This document shows positions 1-5,572 of a DNA stretch of 5,572 nucleotides, piece after piece. The number at the start of each line of letters is the position of its first letter. The first letter of the stretch is position 1. The position numbers and the translations under genes were made by a program. The DNA is taken from positions 1 to 5,572 of the forward strand of contig CAMYLL010000199.1 in the NCBI GenBank assembly GCA_947259235.1. The letters are read 5' to 3'. The notes below the pieces were generated by a model. The model searched no databases and was not told where the DNA came from. It worked only from the letters and a program-made list of their open reading frames with translations. This DNA comes from an uncultured Pseudodesulfovibrio sp. GTDB lineage: Bacteria; Desulfobacterota; Desulfovibrionia; Desulfovibrionales; Desulfovibrionaceae.

Positions 1-162
1 GACCCGAATCAGCTCGTATGGTGGTATGTGGACGGACGCTTTGCCGGAACGGCGAGCGGATCGCGGCCGCTTTTCTGGACCATGGTCCCGGGCAGACACA
101 CGGCCTCGGTCACCGATGCCCAGGGGCGGACGGAAACCGTGGCCTTCCGCGTCCTCGAATGA
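1..162 (+). CDS. pbpC: Penicillin-binding protein 1C, C-terminal end (partial)
   Basis: This is the 3' end of a gene that begins before the window; frame 1 is open from base 1 to a TGA stop at 160-162, giving 53 residues. The piece contains WWYVDGRFAG, then PLFW, then VPGRHTASVTDAQGR and a final VAFRVLE. That order (W-x-x-DG, a PLFW strand, PG-x-H, D-x-x-G, V-x-F-x-V) matches the small beta-sandwich domain (BiPBP_C, PF06832) at the C-terminus of PBP 1C. PBP 1C is a periplasmic, membrane-anchored glycosyltransferase/transpeptidase of peptidoglycan synthesis. The catalytic domains lie outside the window, so enzyme identity rests only on this tail. The gene converges on the kinase gene with 29 bp between stops and no visible U-tract terminator. 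Another periplasmic protein with a similar beta-sandwich tail is the main alternative. Confidence 0.78.
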   Translation, partial: DPNQLVWWYVDGRFAGTASGSRPLFWTMVPGRHTASVTDAQGRTETVAFRVLE

Positions 163-191
163 ACCGGCAGGGATGACGGATGCGTGGCGGC

Positions 192-3100
192 TCAGCCCGT
201 CCGATCCTGATTCCCCGGGAAGGTGATGGTAAGGGTCGTGGTGTTGGCGGCATCGGAGGTCTGCATGGTGATGTCGTACTCCATGGCGTCGGCCAGGAGC
301 TTGGCCGAATAGGTTCCCAGCCCCGTGCCCGAGGACTTGCCGTAGGTCCTGTACTTTTCAAAAAAATGTTCACGCAGGACGGACGGCACAACCCCGGCAT
401 TGCGTATACTCAGACGCCGGGGCGCGGCGGAGACCAGCATAAGCTCGATGGTCCCGTCCTCGGGCGACGCCTCCGCCGCGTTTGCCAGGAGATTGGAAAG
501 CAGGGGATGAAGGGTGGTCCGCACCGTCAGGGACTTGTCGTCGAGCAAGACCCGCATCTGTTTTTCAAGGCGGCGCAGGACGACAAGGGCGTCCACCGGC
601 TCGGGCACATGCTCGTAGGTTCCCACCTCCATCTTGAACATGTCCAGCGAGAGATCGATCATGCGCAGCATGCGCTCCCCGCTCTCCTCGATGATCTTCA
701 GCATGTCGCGCTGTTCCTCGGTCAGGTTATCGTCCATCTCAAGAACTCTGGGCATACCGATGATGCCCGAAAGGGGCGCCTTGAGGTCGTGGCGCATGGT
801 CCGCTCGACGTCCTCCTTGAGCCTGTCCAGGTCCTTGCGGTCCGAGATGTCTTCCTTGACGGCCAGATAGTTGACGATCTCGCCCGCGCTGTTCCTGACG
901 GGCGAAACGGTCACCTGCTCCCAAAAGAGTTCGCCGCTCTTCTTGCGGCTGCACACTTCGCTCGCCCATGTCTTTCCGGACGCGATGGTCTCCCGTGCGT
1001 TGCGGAAAAATTCGCCGTCGTGGACCTCGGAATGGAGGAAGTCCTGGGACCGGCCCACGACATCCTCGCGGGCGTAGCCAGTTATCCGGCTGAAGGCAGG
1101 ATTGACATACTCGACGACCCCGTCGGTGTCCGTGATGACGATGGATATGGGGCTGTGCTCCACTGATCGCTTGAGCTTGATCAACTCCAGCTCGGCCGCC
1201 TTGCGCCGGGTGATGTCAAAGCCCAGGGCAGCCACGGCGATCACCGTGCCGTTCTCCATGAGAGGACAGAAGATGTTCTCGAAGGTGCGCCCGTCCCGGC
1301 TGTCCTCGAAGCGCTCCTCGACACCAGTGGAACACGCCTTGAGCACCTTGGCCTTGCGCGTCCGGGCGACCTCGGGCGGCAGCAGCGGCCACAGGCTGGT
1401 CCCGGTCAGCGCCTCGCCCGTGGTGTCCAGGCGGCGGGCCGCGGCCCTGTTGCAGAAGAGCACGGTCCCGTCCGGGGCCAGGAGCAGGGCCGTCTCGTTG
1501 ATGCCGTTGAGGAATCCCTGGAGCATGGCGTCGCGCCGGGCCAGGGCCTGCTCGCCCTCCTGGCGGTCCAGGGCCAGGACAAAGACGTTGGCAAAGCGGG
1601 AGACGGCGTGAAGGATGTAGTCCGTATACGGCGCATCCCTGCCGGCCACGGCCACCAGCCCGCGCACCGAACCGCCGACGGAACCCGGAGCCACCAGAAA
1701 CCGGTCAACGTCCGTTCCGCTCCCGTCCACCTCGATGAATTCGTCCAGCTCGCCGGGGGTGTTGGCGTAAAAAGGCTGTGCGGCATGGGCTCCCTGTACA
1801 ATCCGGGCGGCCCGCCTGTCCCACGTTCCTTCGGATTCCAGGGCGTCGGTCTGCCTGTGGATGGTCACGGCGCGGGACTCCCGGTCCACCGAGGCCACGA
1901 AGCCGTGCCTGCTGCCCGAGAGCCGCAGGGCCTCGTGCAGGATGATGTCCGAGAGTTCGTCCACGGTATAGCGGCTGGAGAGGAGGGACTCCATGCACCC
2001 GGCCACGGCGCCGTTGACGTCGAGCTGCCACTCCATGGTGTGCCGGCTCTGGGTCAGCTCGGTCACGTCCTGAAGGGCTGCGAAAAGATGGTGTCCCTCG
2101 CCGTTCTCCCCTGGCTCCATCACATAGCTCAGCTTGCCCCAGCGCTCGCCCCCGTCCACCTGTGTGAAGCGGATGAGCATGTCCTGCATGCCCATCTCGG
2201 GCGGGGTGGTGACGATGGCCTCCACGGAAGCACGGTGAATCGGCTGGACATGGTCCAGGAAAAGCTCGAAGGACGGCTTGGCCTCGCTCGGAAGGTAGCC
2301 GAAGAGGCGGTACGCCTGATCGGACCAGATCATCCTGCCGGAGCGTGGAACGTAGTCGAAATCCCCCAGCCGGGCGGTCAGCTGCGAGCGCTTGAGCCGG
2401 GCCTCGCTGGCGGCCAGCCTGTGAAAGATCAGGTCGTAGGGCTTGCGGATGCCTGTCTCGATGATCGCCTTGTATATGAAGAAAAAGGAGAATATCTTGA
2501 GGTAGTGGCCCATCAGGTTCGAGAATCCATAGTTGCTGATGTAGAAGGTGAAGGACAGCTCCGCGCCGATGGTGAAGAGCAGGGAGAGAACCAACGCCCG
2601 ATGAACCGACGGATCGAAACGGGAGCGCATGCGCATGAGGATCAGCAGGCTCAGGAACAAAATCGCGCAGATGAGGTATTCGCTGTATTTCTTGAACGCC
2701 GTCTGGCCCACGCCCTCCACGAAGCAGACCGGGAATATCTTCCACCAGAAGATGGACGCCACGATGACCGCCGTGACCGCCGCAAAACCGGCAAACACCC
2801 CGTAGGGCGAGAGGCGTCGGCGCTCGCCCACGAAGATGAAGGCCAGGAGCAGGGAGAGACTCTCCAGCCCCCGCGTGGCTATCCAGAGCTGGTTCGCGTA
2901 GAAGTCGTAGTCCGTGAAGATGGCCATGCCCTTGTAGGACAGGGTGTGCAGCAGGTCGAGAAAGGCGATGAACAGATAGGCTATGGACAGGAAGACCAGA
3001 TAGTCGCTGCGCATATAGCGCCGGGAGTTCCAGCCCAGAACAAAGATGCCGCAGGCCACGATGATGCTGAACATCTCGGCCAGGCAGTGAAAGAGTAGAT

Positions 3101-3194
3101 AGCTGTAAAGACTGCTGAAATACAGCCCCGCCAGGGCGGCTATGCCCAGAACGCCCTGACTCATCCTCGCGGATACGGCCGATGTCTCGCCCAT
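192..3194 (-). CDS. MASE3-PAS-GAF-PAS-PAS sensor histidine kinase
   Basis: A complete 1000-residue inner-membrane sensor kinase that should autophosphorylate on His and pass the phosphate to an unidentified response regulator. In order: a MASE3 membrane sensor domain (about 14-250, seven or eight hydrophobic helices, with typical LAEMFSIIVA, DLLHTLSYKGM and LMGHYLKIFSFFFIYKAI segments); PAS (about 262-380, GDFDY..MIWSDQAYRLFGY); GAF (about 400-543, SGSRHGFVASVD..RFLVAP); PAS (about 555-665); PAS (about 672-785, VEYVNPAFSRITGY); HisKA with H802 in HDLKAPL; HATPase_c with N-box NLLANAAEASP (N901, N905), an N-A-G G1-like box (932-934), F-box FFEKY (944-948) and G2 box GTGLG (956-960). There is no receiver domain. 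The ATG at 3194 is chosen because AGAGG and AGGAG lie just upstream; an in-frame GTG at 3221 lacks a ribosome binding site and sits inside a hairpin. The stretch before the N-box looks short. The gene follows the chemoreceptor gene on the same strand. The ligand is unknown; the domain calls are firm. Confidence 0.96.
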   Translation of the reverse strand: MGETSAVSARMSQGVLGIAALAGLYFSSLYSYLLFHCLAEMFSIIVACGIFVLGWNSRRYMRSDYLVFLSIAYLFIAFLDLLHTLSYKGMAIFTDYDFYANQLWIATRGLESLSLLLAFIFVGERRRLSPYGVFAGFAAVTAVIVASIFWWKIFPVCFVEGVGQTAFKKYSEYLICAILFLSLLILMRMRSRFDPSVHRALVLSLLFTIGAELSFTFYISNYGFSNLMGHYLKIFSFFFIYKAIIETGIRKPYDLIFHRLAASEARLKRSQLTARLGDFDYVPRSGRMIWSDQAYRLFGYLPSEAKPSFELFLDHVQPIHRASVEAIVTTPPEMGMQDMLIRFTQVDGGERWGKLSYVMEPGENGEGHHLFAALQDVTELTQSRHTMEWQLDVNGAVAGCMESLLSSRYTVDELSDIILHEALRLSGSRHGFVASVDRESRAVTIHRQTDALESEGTWDRRAARIVQGAHAAQPFYANTPGELDEFIEVDGSGTDVDRFLVAPGSVGGSVRGLVAVAGRDAPYTDYILHAVSRFANVFVLALDRQEGEQALARRDAMLQGFLNGINETALLLAPDGTVLFCNRAAARRLDTTGEALTGTSLWPLLPPEVARTRKAKVLKACSTGVEERFEDSRDGRTFENIFCPLMENGTVIAVAALGFDITRRKAAELELIKLKRSVEHSPISIVITDTDGVVEYVNPAFSRITGYAREDVVGRSQDFLHSEVHDGEFFRNARETIASGKTWASEVCSRKKSGELFWEQVTVSPVRNSAGEIVNYLAVKEDISDRKDLDRLKEDVERTMRHDLKAPLSGIIGMPRVLEMDDNLTEEQRDMLKIIEESGERMLRMIDLSLDMFKMEVGTYEHVPEPVDALVVLRRLEKQMRVLLDDKSLTVRTTLHPLLSNLLANAAEASPEDGTIELMLVSAAPRRLSIRNAGVVPSVLREHFFEKYRTYGKSSGTGLGTYSAKLLADAMEYDITMQTSDAANTTTLTITFPGNQDRTG

Positions 3195-3197
3195 GTG

Positions 3198-3208
3198 CTC
3201 CTGCCTCT
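3198..3208 (-). promoter_or_regulatory. Ribosome binding site of the kinase gene
   Basis: On the minus strand, AGAGG (3204-3208) lies 9 nt and AGGAG (3198-3202) lies 3 nt before the ATG at 3194. AGAGG has the better spacing. These motifs decide the start: they would lie inside the coding sequence if the upstream GTG at 3221 were used, and nothing resembling a Shine-Dalgarno precedes that GTG. Confidence 0.65.
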
Positions 3209-3212
3209 CTTT

Positions 3213-3233
3213 AGCCGTCACGGCATGACGGCT
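3213..3233 (-). other. Perfect 8-bp hairpin in the kinase leader
   Basis: AGCCGTCA (3213-3220) and its exact reverse complement TGACGGCT (3226-3233) flank a 5-nt loop. In the minus-strand transcript the hairpin ends 5 nt before AGAGG, the probable kinase ribosome binding site. It has no U-run on either strand, so it does not look like an intrinsic terminator. It may stabilise or process the message, affect translation, or be a protein operator; the structure is seen, the role is inferred. Confidence 0.5.
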
Positions 3234-3277
3234 GATACATGTCCGGCCTCCCTCTCCGGTCCCTTTTCCCGTTTATC

Positions 3278-3307
3278 CGGCCGCCCTCCCGGCCGTCCCG
3301 CCGGCGG
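3278..3307 (-). other. GC-rich dyads just after the chemoreceptor stop
   Basis: Two elements adjoin the stop of the chemoreceptor gene. CCGCCGGCGG (3298-3307) is a 10-bp palindrome, and two copies of the palindrome CGGCCG (3278-3283 and 3290-3295) can pair across a 6-nt loop. No T-tract follows on the minus strand, so a Rho-independent terminator is not supported; a 3'-end stabilising or attenuating structure between two co-transcribed genes is possible. In DNA this GC-rich, short dyads also arise by chance. Confidence 0.35.
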
Positions 3308-3308
3308 T

Positions 3309-5435
3309 TTACGCCTCGGCGGGAACCAGCTCCGCAATCAGCCGCTGCAGCTCGTGCGACATGGCCGACAGCTCCCGGACGGCGTCTGCCGCCTGGACCA
3401 TTCCCTGGCTCGTCTCGGTCACGATGACGTTGACCTCGTTGACCGCGCTGTTGATCTCTTCCGACGCGGCGGACTGCTCCTCGCTGGCCGTGGCGATCCC
3501 TTCCACCTGACGTGCGCTGTTGTCCACCAGGCCGACAATGGTCGCCAGGGCCTCGCCCGACTCCGCAGCCAGGTCCGTGGCCCGCTGCACGGCCTCGGTG
3601 GCCTTGCCCATGCTGCTCACGTTCTCCCGGGCCGACAGCTGGATAGCCCCGATGGAATCCCCGACCTCCTTGGTGGCGTTCATGGTCTTCTCGGCCAGCT
3701 TGCGCACCTCGTCGGCCACCACGGCAAAGCCGCGACCGGCGTCGCCCGCACGGGCGGCCTCGATGGCCGCGTTGAGGGCCAGCAGGTTGGTCTGGTCCGC
3801 GATGTCCTCAATGACGTTCATGATCTGGCCGATGGACTCGGCCTTGCCGTCCAGGGCCTGCATGGACGCGGAAAGGGTCTCCGCCAGCCGCCGCACGTCG
3901 TCGATGGCCGACACCGCGTCACGCACCACAACCGCGCCCTTTTCGGCCTCGCCGCGGGCCGTGGACGAGCTTTCAGCCGCGCTGGACGCATTCTGAGCCA
4001 CCTCAAGCACCGTGGCGTTCATCTGCTCCATGGCCGTTGCCGTCTCGGTCATGCGGTCGCTCTGCACCTGGGCGCCGCTGGAAACCTGATCCACCTGGGC
4101 CGAGAGTTCCTCGGCCGCCGAGCCCAGGCGCTGGGAAATGGTATCGGCGCGCGCCGCGATGGACTGCATGCGCCGCTGGGCCTGCACTATGGCCGTCTGG
4201 TCCAGGACCACCTCCAGGGCTCCGACCACACCGCCCTTGCGGTCCAGAATGGGAACCGCCGAGTAGGCGATCTCAAGGTCGTTGTCGCCGGGGTGGGCGT
4301 CGGTGGCCGAGCTGGCGGGACCGTTGGAAGCCATGGCCCGGTTGCAGGCACAATTCTCGGTTTTGCAGTCTCCAGTCTTGAAGAAATCGTGGCACTTGGT
4401 ACCCCGGAGCCGCTCCATGGTGGAACCGCCCGCGCCCGCGCCCGCCTTGTTCATGAAAAGGATGTTGTATTCATCATCGATGGTCATGATCGGCGTGGGG
4501 ACATTGTCGATGAAGCCGACCAAGGCGTCCGCCATGAGGTTGGTGTTGGTCATCAGTTCGGCATAGGCCCCGGTGTATTTTCCGGGATCGCTGCGCTTGG
4601 TGAGCCTGCCCGAGGAAAGGGCCGCGGACATGGCGTCGATATCCTCGGCCACGCCTTTCAGGGTGGCGGGGATGGTGCGAATGGCCTCGGCCAGGATGCC
4701 GACCTCGTCCTTTTGCCGCACGGCCAGCTCGGCCGTGAAGTTGCCTGCGGCGACCTCGCGCGCATAGGCCGCCGCCTTTCTGACGGGCCGCACGATGGAC
4801 AGGGTGATGATCAACGCCACCACCAGGGAGAGCGCCGTGGCACCGCCCGCACCGGACAGGGTGGCCCTAACCAGGGCGCTGTGCCGGGCGTCGAAATTCT
4901 CATCCGCAGTGACCGCGTCCGCGCCGAGCCCCTCGACCAGCACGTCCAGGGTCTGCATGGTCTCCTCGCCGAGCTTTCCGGCGCGGCGATTGAGGGCGGC
5001 GATGCGGGCCGGGTCATCCCCGATGTCGGCCAGGGCGAACAGGATGTCCTGCTCGACGAAGCCCAGATATTTCTTATAATTTTCCGCAAACGCCGCCGCG
5101 GCCGCGCGCTGGGTGTCGTTCTTGGCCATGGCCGCCACGCTGGCCATGTCCTTTGCGGCCTGGGCCTTGTAGCTGGCAAGGCGCGTTCTCACGTCACCCG
5201 CCTCGCGGTGGATGAGTGCGTCGGCGACCAGGGTATAGAAATTCTCCAGGCGGGAGTCGATGCTGCCTATCTCCAGGGCGTCATTCGCGATCCGGGAGCC
5301 GACATGCTGGAGCTCTCCCAGATCCTTGAGGGAGCGCCACTGATAGAGTGAAATGCCTGCCATCAGGACAAGGACCAGGCCGAACCCCATAACAAGACGA
5401 ACGCCGATCTTCACATTACCTATACCCAAGTTCAT
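3309..5435 (-). CDS. Methyl-accepting chemotaxis protein with PAS domain (40H-type)
   Basis: A complete 708-residue chemoreceptor, expected to sit in the inner membrane and control a CheA/CheW complex. Order: short N-terminus; TM1 (about 10-31); periplasmic, mostly helical sensor region (about 32-193, four-helix-bundle-like); TM2 (about 194-214); HAMP (about 215-265, with P217 and DEVG 243-246); a second, divergent HAMP-like unit (about 263-309); PAS (about 309-414) carrying Cys 348, 357, 362 and 364; then the long cytoplasmic coiled coil. The signalling tip, including [19 protein letters not shown], spans about 550-578. Candidate methylation glutamates/glutamines are E470/Q471, E652/E653 and E659/E660. 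Compared with recalled E. coli Tsr, each arm is 14 residues longer between tip and methylation site, which fits the 40H length class. The C-terminus LVPAEA lacks the NWETF-type tether for CheR/CheB. The ATG at 5435 is preferred because AGGAG is 4 nt upstream; ATG 5438 is too close, and an upstream ATG at 5513 would add 26 residues across the promoter region. No che genes are visible nearby. Confidence 0.97.
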   Translation of the reverse strand: MNLGIGNVKIGVRLVMGFGLVLVLMAGISLYQWRSLKDLGELQHVGSRIANDALEIGSIDSRLENFYTLVADALIHREAGDVRTRLASYKAQAAKDMASVAAMAKNDTQRAAAAAFAENYKKYLGFVEQDILFALADIGDDPARIAALNRRAGKLGEETMQTLDVLVEGLGADAVTADENFDARHSALVRATLSGAGGATALSLVVALIITLSIVRPVRKAAAYAREVAAGNFTAELAVRQKDEVGILAEAIRTIPATLKGVAEDIDAMSAALSSGRLTKRSDPGKYTGAYAELMTNTNLMADALVGFIDNVPTPIMTIDDEYNILFMNKAGAGAGGSTMERLRGTKCHDFFKTGDCKTENCACNRAMASNGPASSATDAHPGDNDLEIAYSAVPILDRKGGVVGALEVVLDQTAIVQAQRRMQSIAARADTISQRLGSAAEELSAQVDQVSSGAQVQSDRMTETATAMEQMNATVLEVAQNASSAAESSSTARGEAEKGAVVVRDAVSAIDDVRRLAETLSASMQALDGKAESIGQIMNVIEDIADQTNLLALNAAIEAARAGDAGRGFAVVADEVRKLAEKTMNATKEVGDSIGAIQLSARENVSSMGKATEAVQRATDLAAESGEALATIVGLVDNSARQVEGIATASEEQSAASEEINSAVNEVNVIVTETSQGMVQAADAVRELSAMSHELQRLIAELVPAEA

Positions 5436-5439
5436 CATT

Positions 5440-5444
5440 CTCCT
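5440..5444 (-). promoter_or_regulatory. Ribosome binding site of the chemoreceptor gene
   Basis: The minus strand reads TTTTTTAGGAGAATGATGAA. AGGAG lies 1 nt before the first ATG (5438) and 4 nt before the second (5435). The spacing favours the second, though initiation at either would change the protein by only one Met. Confidence 0.7.
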
Positions 5445-5462
5445 AAAAAATAGGCGCATTTT

Positions 5463-5472
5463 CAGAATTCTG
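5463..5472. repeat. 10-bp palindrome, possible operator
   Basis: CAGAATTCTG is a perfect palindrome directly before the candidate plus-strand -35 box and within the leader of the chemoreceptor gene. An AAATTCAG stretch nearby (5485-5492 region) partly resembles one half. A regulator could bind here and affect both genes, but a 10-bp palindrome in AT-rich DNA can be chance. Confidence 0.3.
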
Positions 5473-5500
5473 TTGCCATTCGAAAAATTCAGCCTAATAT
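5473..5500 (+). promoter_or_regulatory. Candidate sigma-70 promoter of the rightmost gene
   Basis: TTGCCA (5473-5478) matches five of six bases of the TTGACA -35 box, followed after 16 bp by TAATAT (5495-5500), which matches four of six bases of TATAAT. The start codon is at 5535, giving a leader of roughly 28 nt with a good ribosome binding site, a plausible arrangement. Found by eye only. Confidence 0.4.
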
Positions 5501-5521
5501 AGAAGGTTCCCACTTGTAGCT

Positions 5522-5526
5522 GGAGG
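5522..5526 (+). promoter_or_regulatory. Ribosome binding site of the rightmost gene
   Basis: GGAGG lies 8 nt before the ATG at 5535, a strong Shine-Dalgarno at near-ideal spacing. It is the main evidence that the short open frame running off the window is a real gene. Confidence 0.6.
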
Positions 5527-5534
5527 GTGGAGCC

Positions 5535-5572
5535 ATGCGGGAAAACAAGCTGGAATGGATGCTTAGGACGTT
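5535..5572 (+). CDS. Unidentified gene, N-terminal 12 codons only (partial)
   Basis: An open frame starts at ATG 5535 and runs off the window after [12 protein letters not shown]. It is supported by a strong ribosome binding site and a candidate promoter upstream, and by its divergent arrangement with the chemoreceptor gene. Twelve residues are too few to name a family; the charged, amphipathic start shows no signal peptide, which suggests a cytoplasmic protein. Divergent placement would fit a regulator of the chemoreceptor, but that is only a guess. Confidence 0.5.
   Translation, partial: MRENKLEWMLRT

Larger units (their letters stand above)
5436..5534. promoter_or_regulatory. AT-rich divergent intergenic region
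   Basis: These 99 bp separate the chemoreceptor start from the divergent plus-strand start and are clearly AT-richer than the flanking genes, as expected for promoters reading both ways. For the minus strand, TATATT (complement of 5496-5501) matches five of six bases of a sigma-70 -10 box but has no convincing -35. It overlaps the candidate plus-strand -10, so the two promoters would compete. I see no sigma-28 (TAAA / GCCGATAA) or sigma-54 (TGGC / TTGC) pattern ahead of the chemoreceptor. A 10-bp palindrome lies inside the region. Confidence 0.5.

Noticed and set aside
175..202. Possible bidirectional terminator from GACGG (175-179) and CCGTC (198-202)
   Set aside because: Only 5 bp pair, the loop is 18 nt long, and no T-tract follows on either strand.
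26..226. A 66-codon plus-strand frame at the left end
   Set aside because: It is out of frame with the PBP 1C-like tail, is Arg/Pro/Ser-rich and has no domain; it is a shadow of that gene.
180..1166. A 328-codon plus-strand open frame opposite the kinase C-terminal half
   Set aside because: It overlaps the HisKA/HATPase coding sequence, has no recognisable domain and starts inside the pbpC/kinase junction without a ribosome binding site.
1608..3098. A 496-codon plus-strand open frame opposite the kinase N-terminal half
   Set aside because: Same artefact: His/Gly/Val/Glu-rich translation without motifs, lying over clear MASE3, PAS and GAF coding sequence.
3195..3221. A 9-residue N-terminal extension of the kinase from GTG 3221
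   Set aside because: No Shine-Dalgarno before the GTG, which sits in the loop/stem of a hairpin; the ATG at 3194 has good ribosome binding motifs and begins just before the MASE3 domain.
3195..5351. A 718-codon open frame on the plus strand opposite the chemoreceptor gene
   Set aside because: It mirrors the chemoreceptor codons in a GC-rich gene, and its translation is rich in Gly, His, Leu, Val and Arg with no recognisable domain. The minus strand encodes an unmistakable MCP. Long antisense frames are expected at this GC content.
5436..5513. A 26-residue N-terminal extension of the chemoreceptor from ATG 5513
   Set aside because: It would cover the AT-rich promoter-like region, and the internal ATG at 5435 has an AGGAG at suitable distance followed by the usual short MCP N-terminus and TM1.

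Overview
The window is about 62% GC by eye and holds two large minus-strand genes for signal-transduction membrane proteins, flanked by two gene fragments on the plus strand. The protein types suggest a delta-proteobacterium of the Desulfovibrionales (Desulfovibrio or Pseudodesulfovibrio-like): a MASE3/PAS/GAF histidine kinase with an FFEKY-x-T-x-GK / GTGLGTYSA ATP-binding segment, and a PAS-containing chemoreceptor with a clustered-cysteine loop. This assignment rests on recalled family resemblance, not on a search.

Layout from left to right. Positions 1-162 (+) are the last 53 codons of a gene whose product ends like penicillin-binding protein 1C. Only 29 bp separate its stop from the stop of the convergent kinase gene (192-3194, -), whose product is a 1000-residue membrane hybrid-input histidine kinase: MASE3, PAS, GAF, PAS, PAS, HisKA, HATPase_c. 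Upstream of the kinase, on the same strand, lies a 114-bp spacer with GC-rich dyads and a perfect 8-bp hairpin placed just before the kinase ribosome binding site. Next comes a 708-residue methyl-accepting chemotaxis protein (3309-5435, -): transmembrane helix, periplasmic helical domain, transmembrane helix, two HAMP units, PAS, MCP signalling hairpin. An AT-rich 99-bp divergent intergenic region (5436-5534) separates it from the first 12 codons of an unidentified plus-strand gene (5535 to the window end).

How they may work together: the chemoreceptor and kinase are co-oriented and may be co-transcribed, receptor first. The receptor should act through CheA/CheW, which are not in this window, and the kinase through a response regulator, also not in this window. 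Both are membrane sensors with cytoplasmic PAS domains, so they may read related cues, but nothing in the sequence shows a direct link. The most unusual details are the four-cysteine cluster in the receptor PAS domain, a kinase ATP-binding domain that looks shortened just before its N-box, and the dyad structures in the spacers. I see no RNA gene, mobile element, CRISPR array or insertion sequence, and no convincing new multi-gene system.
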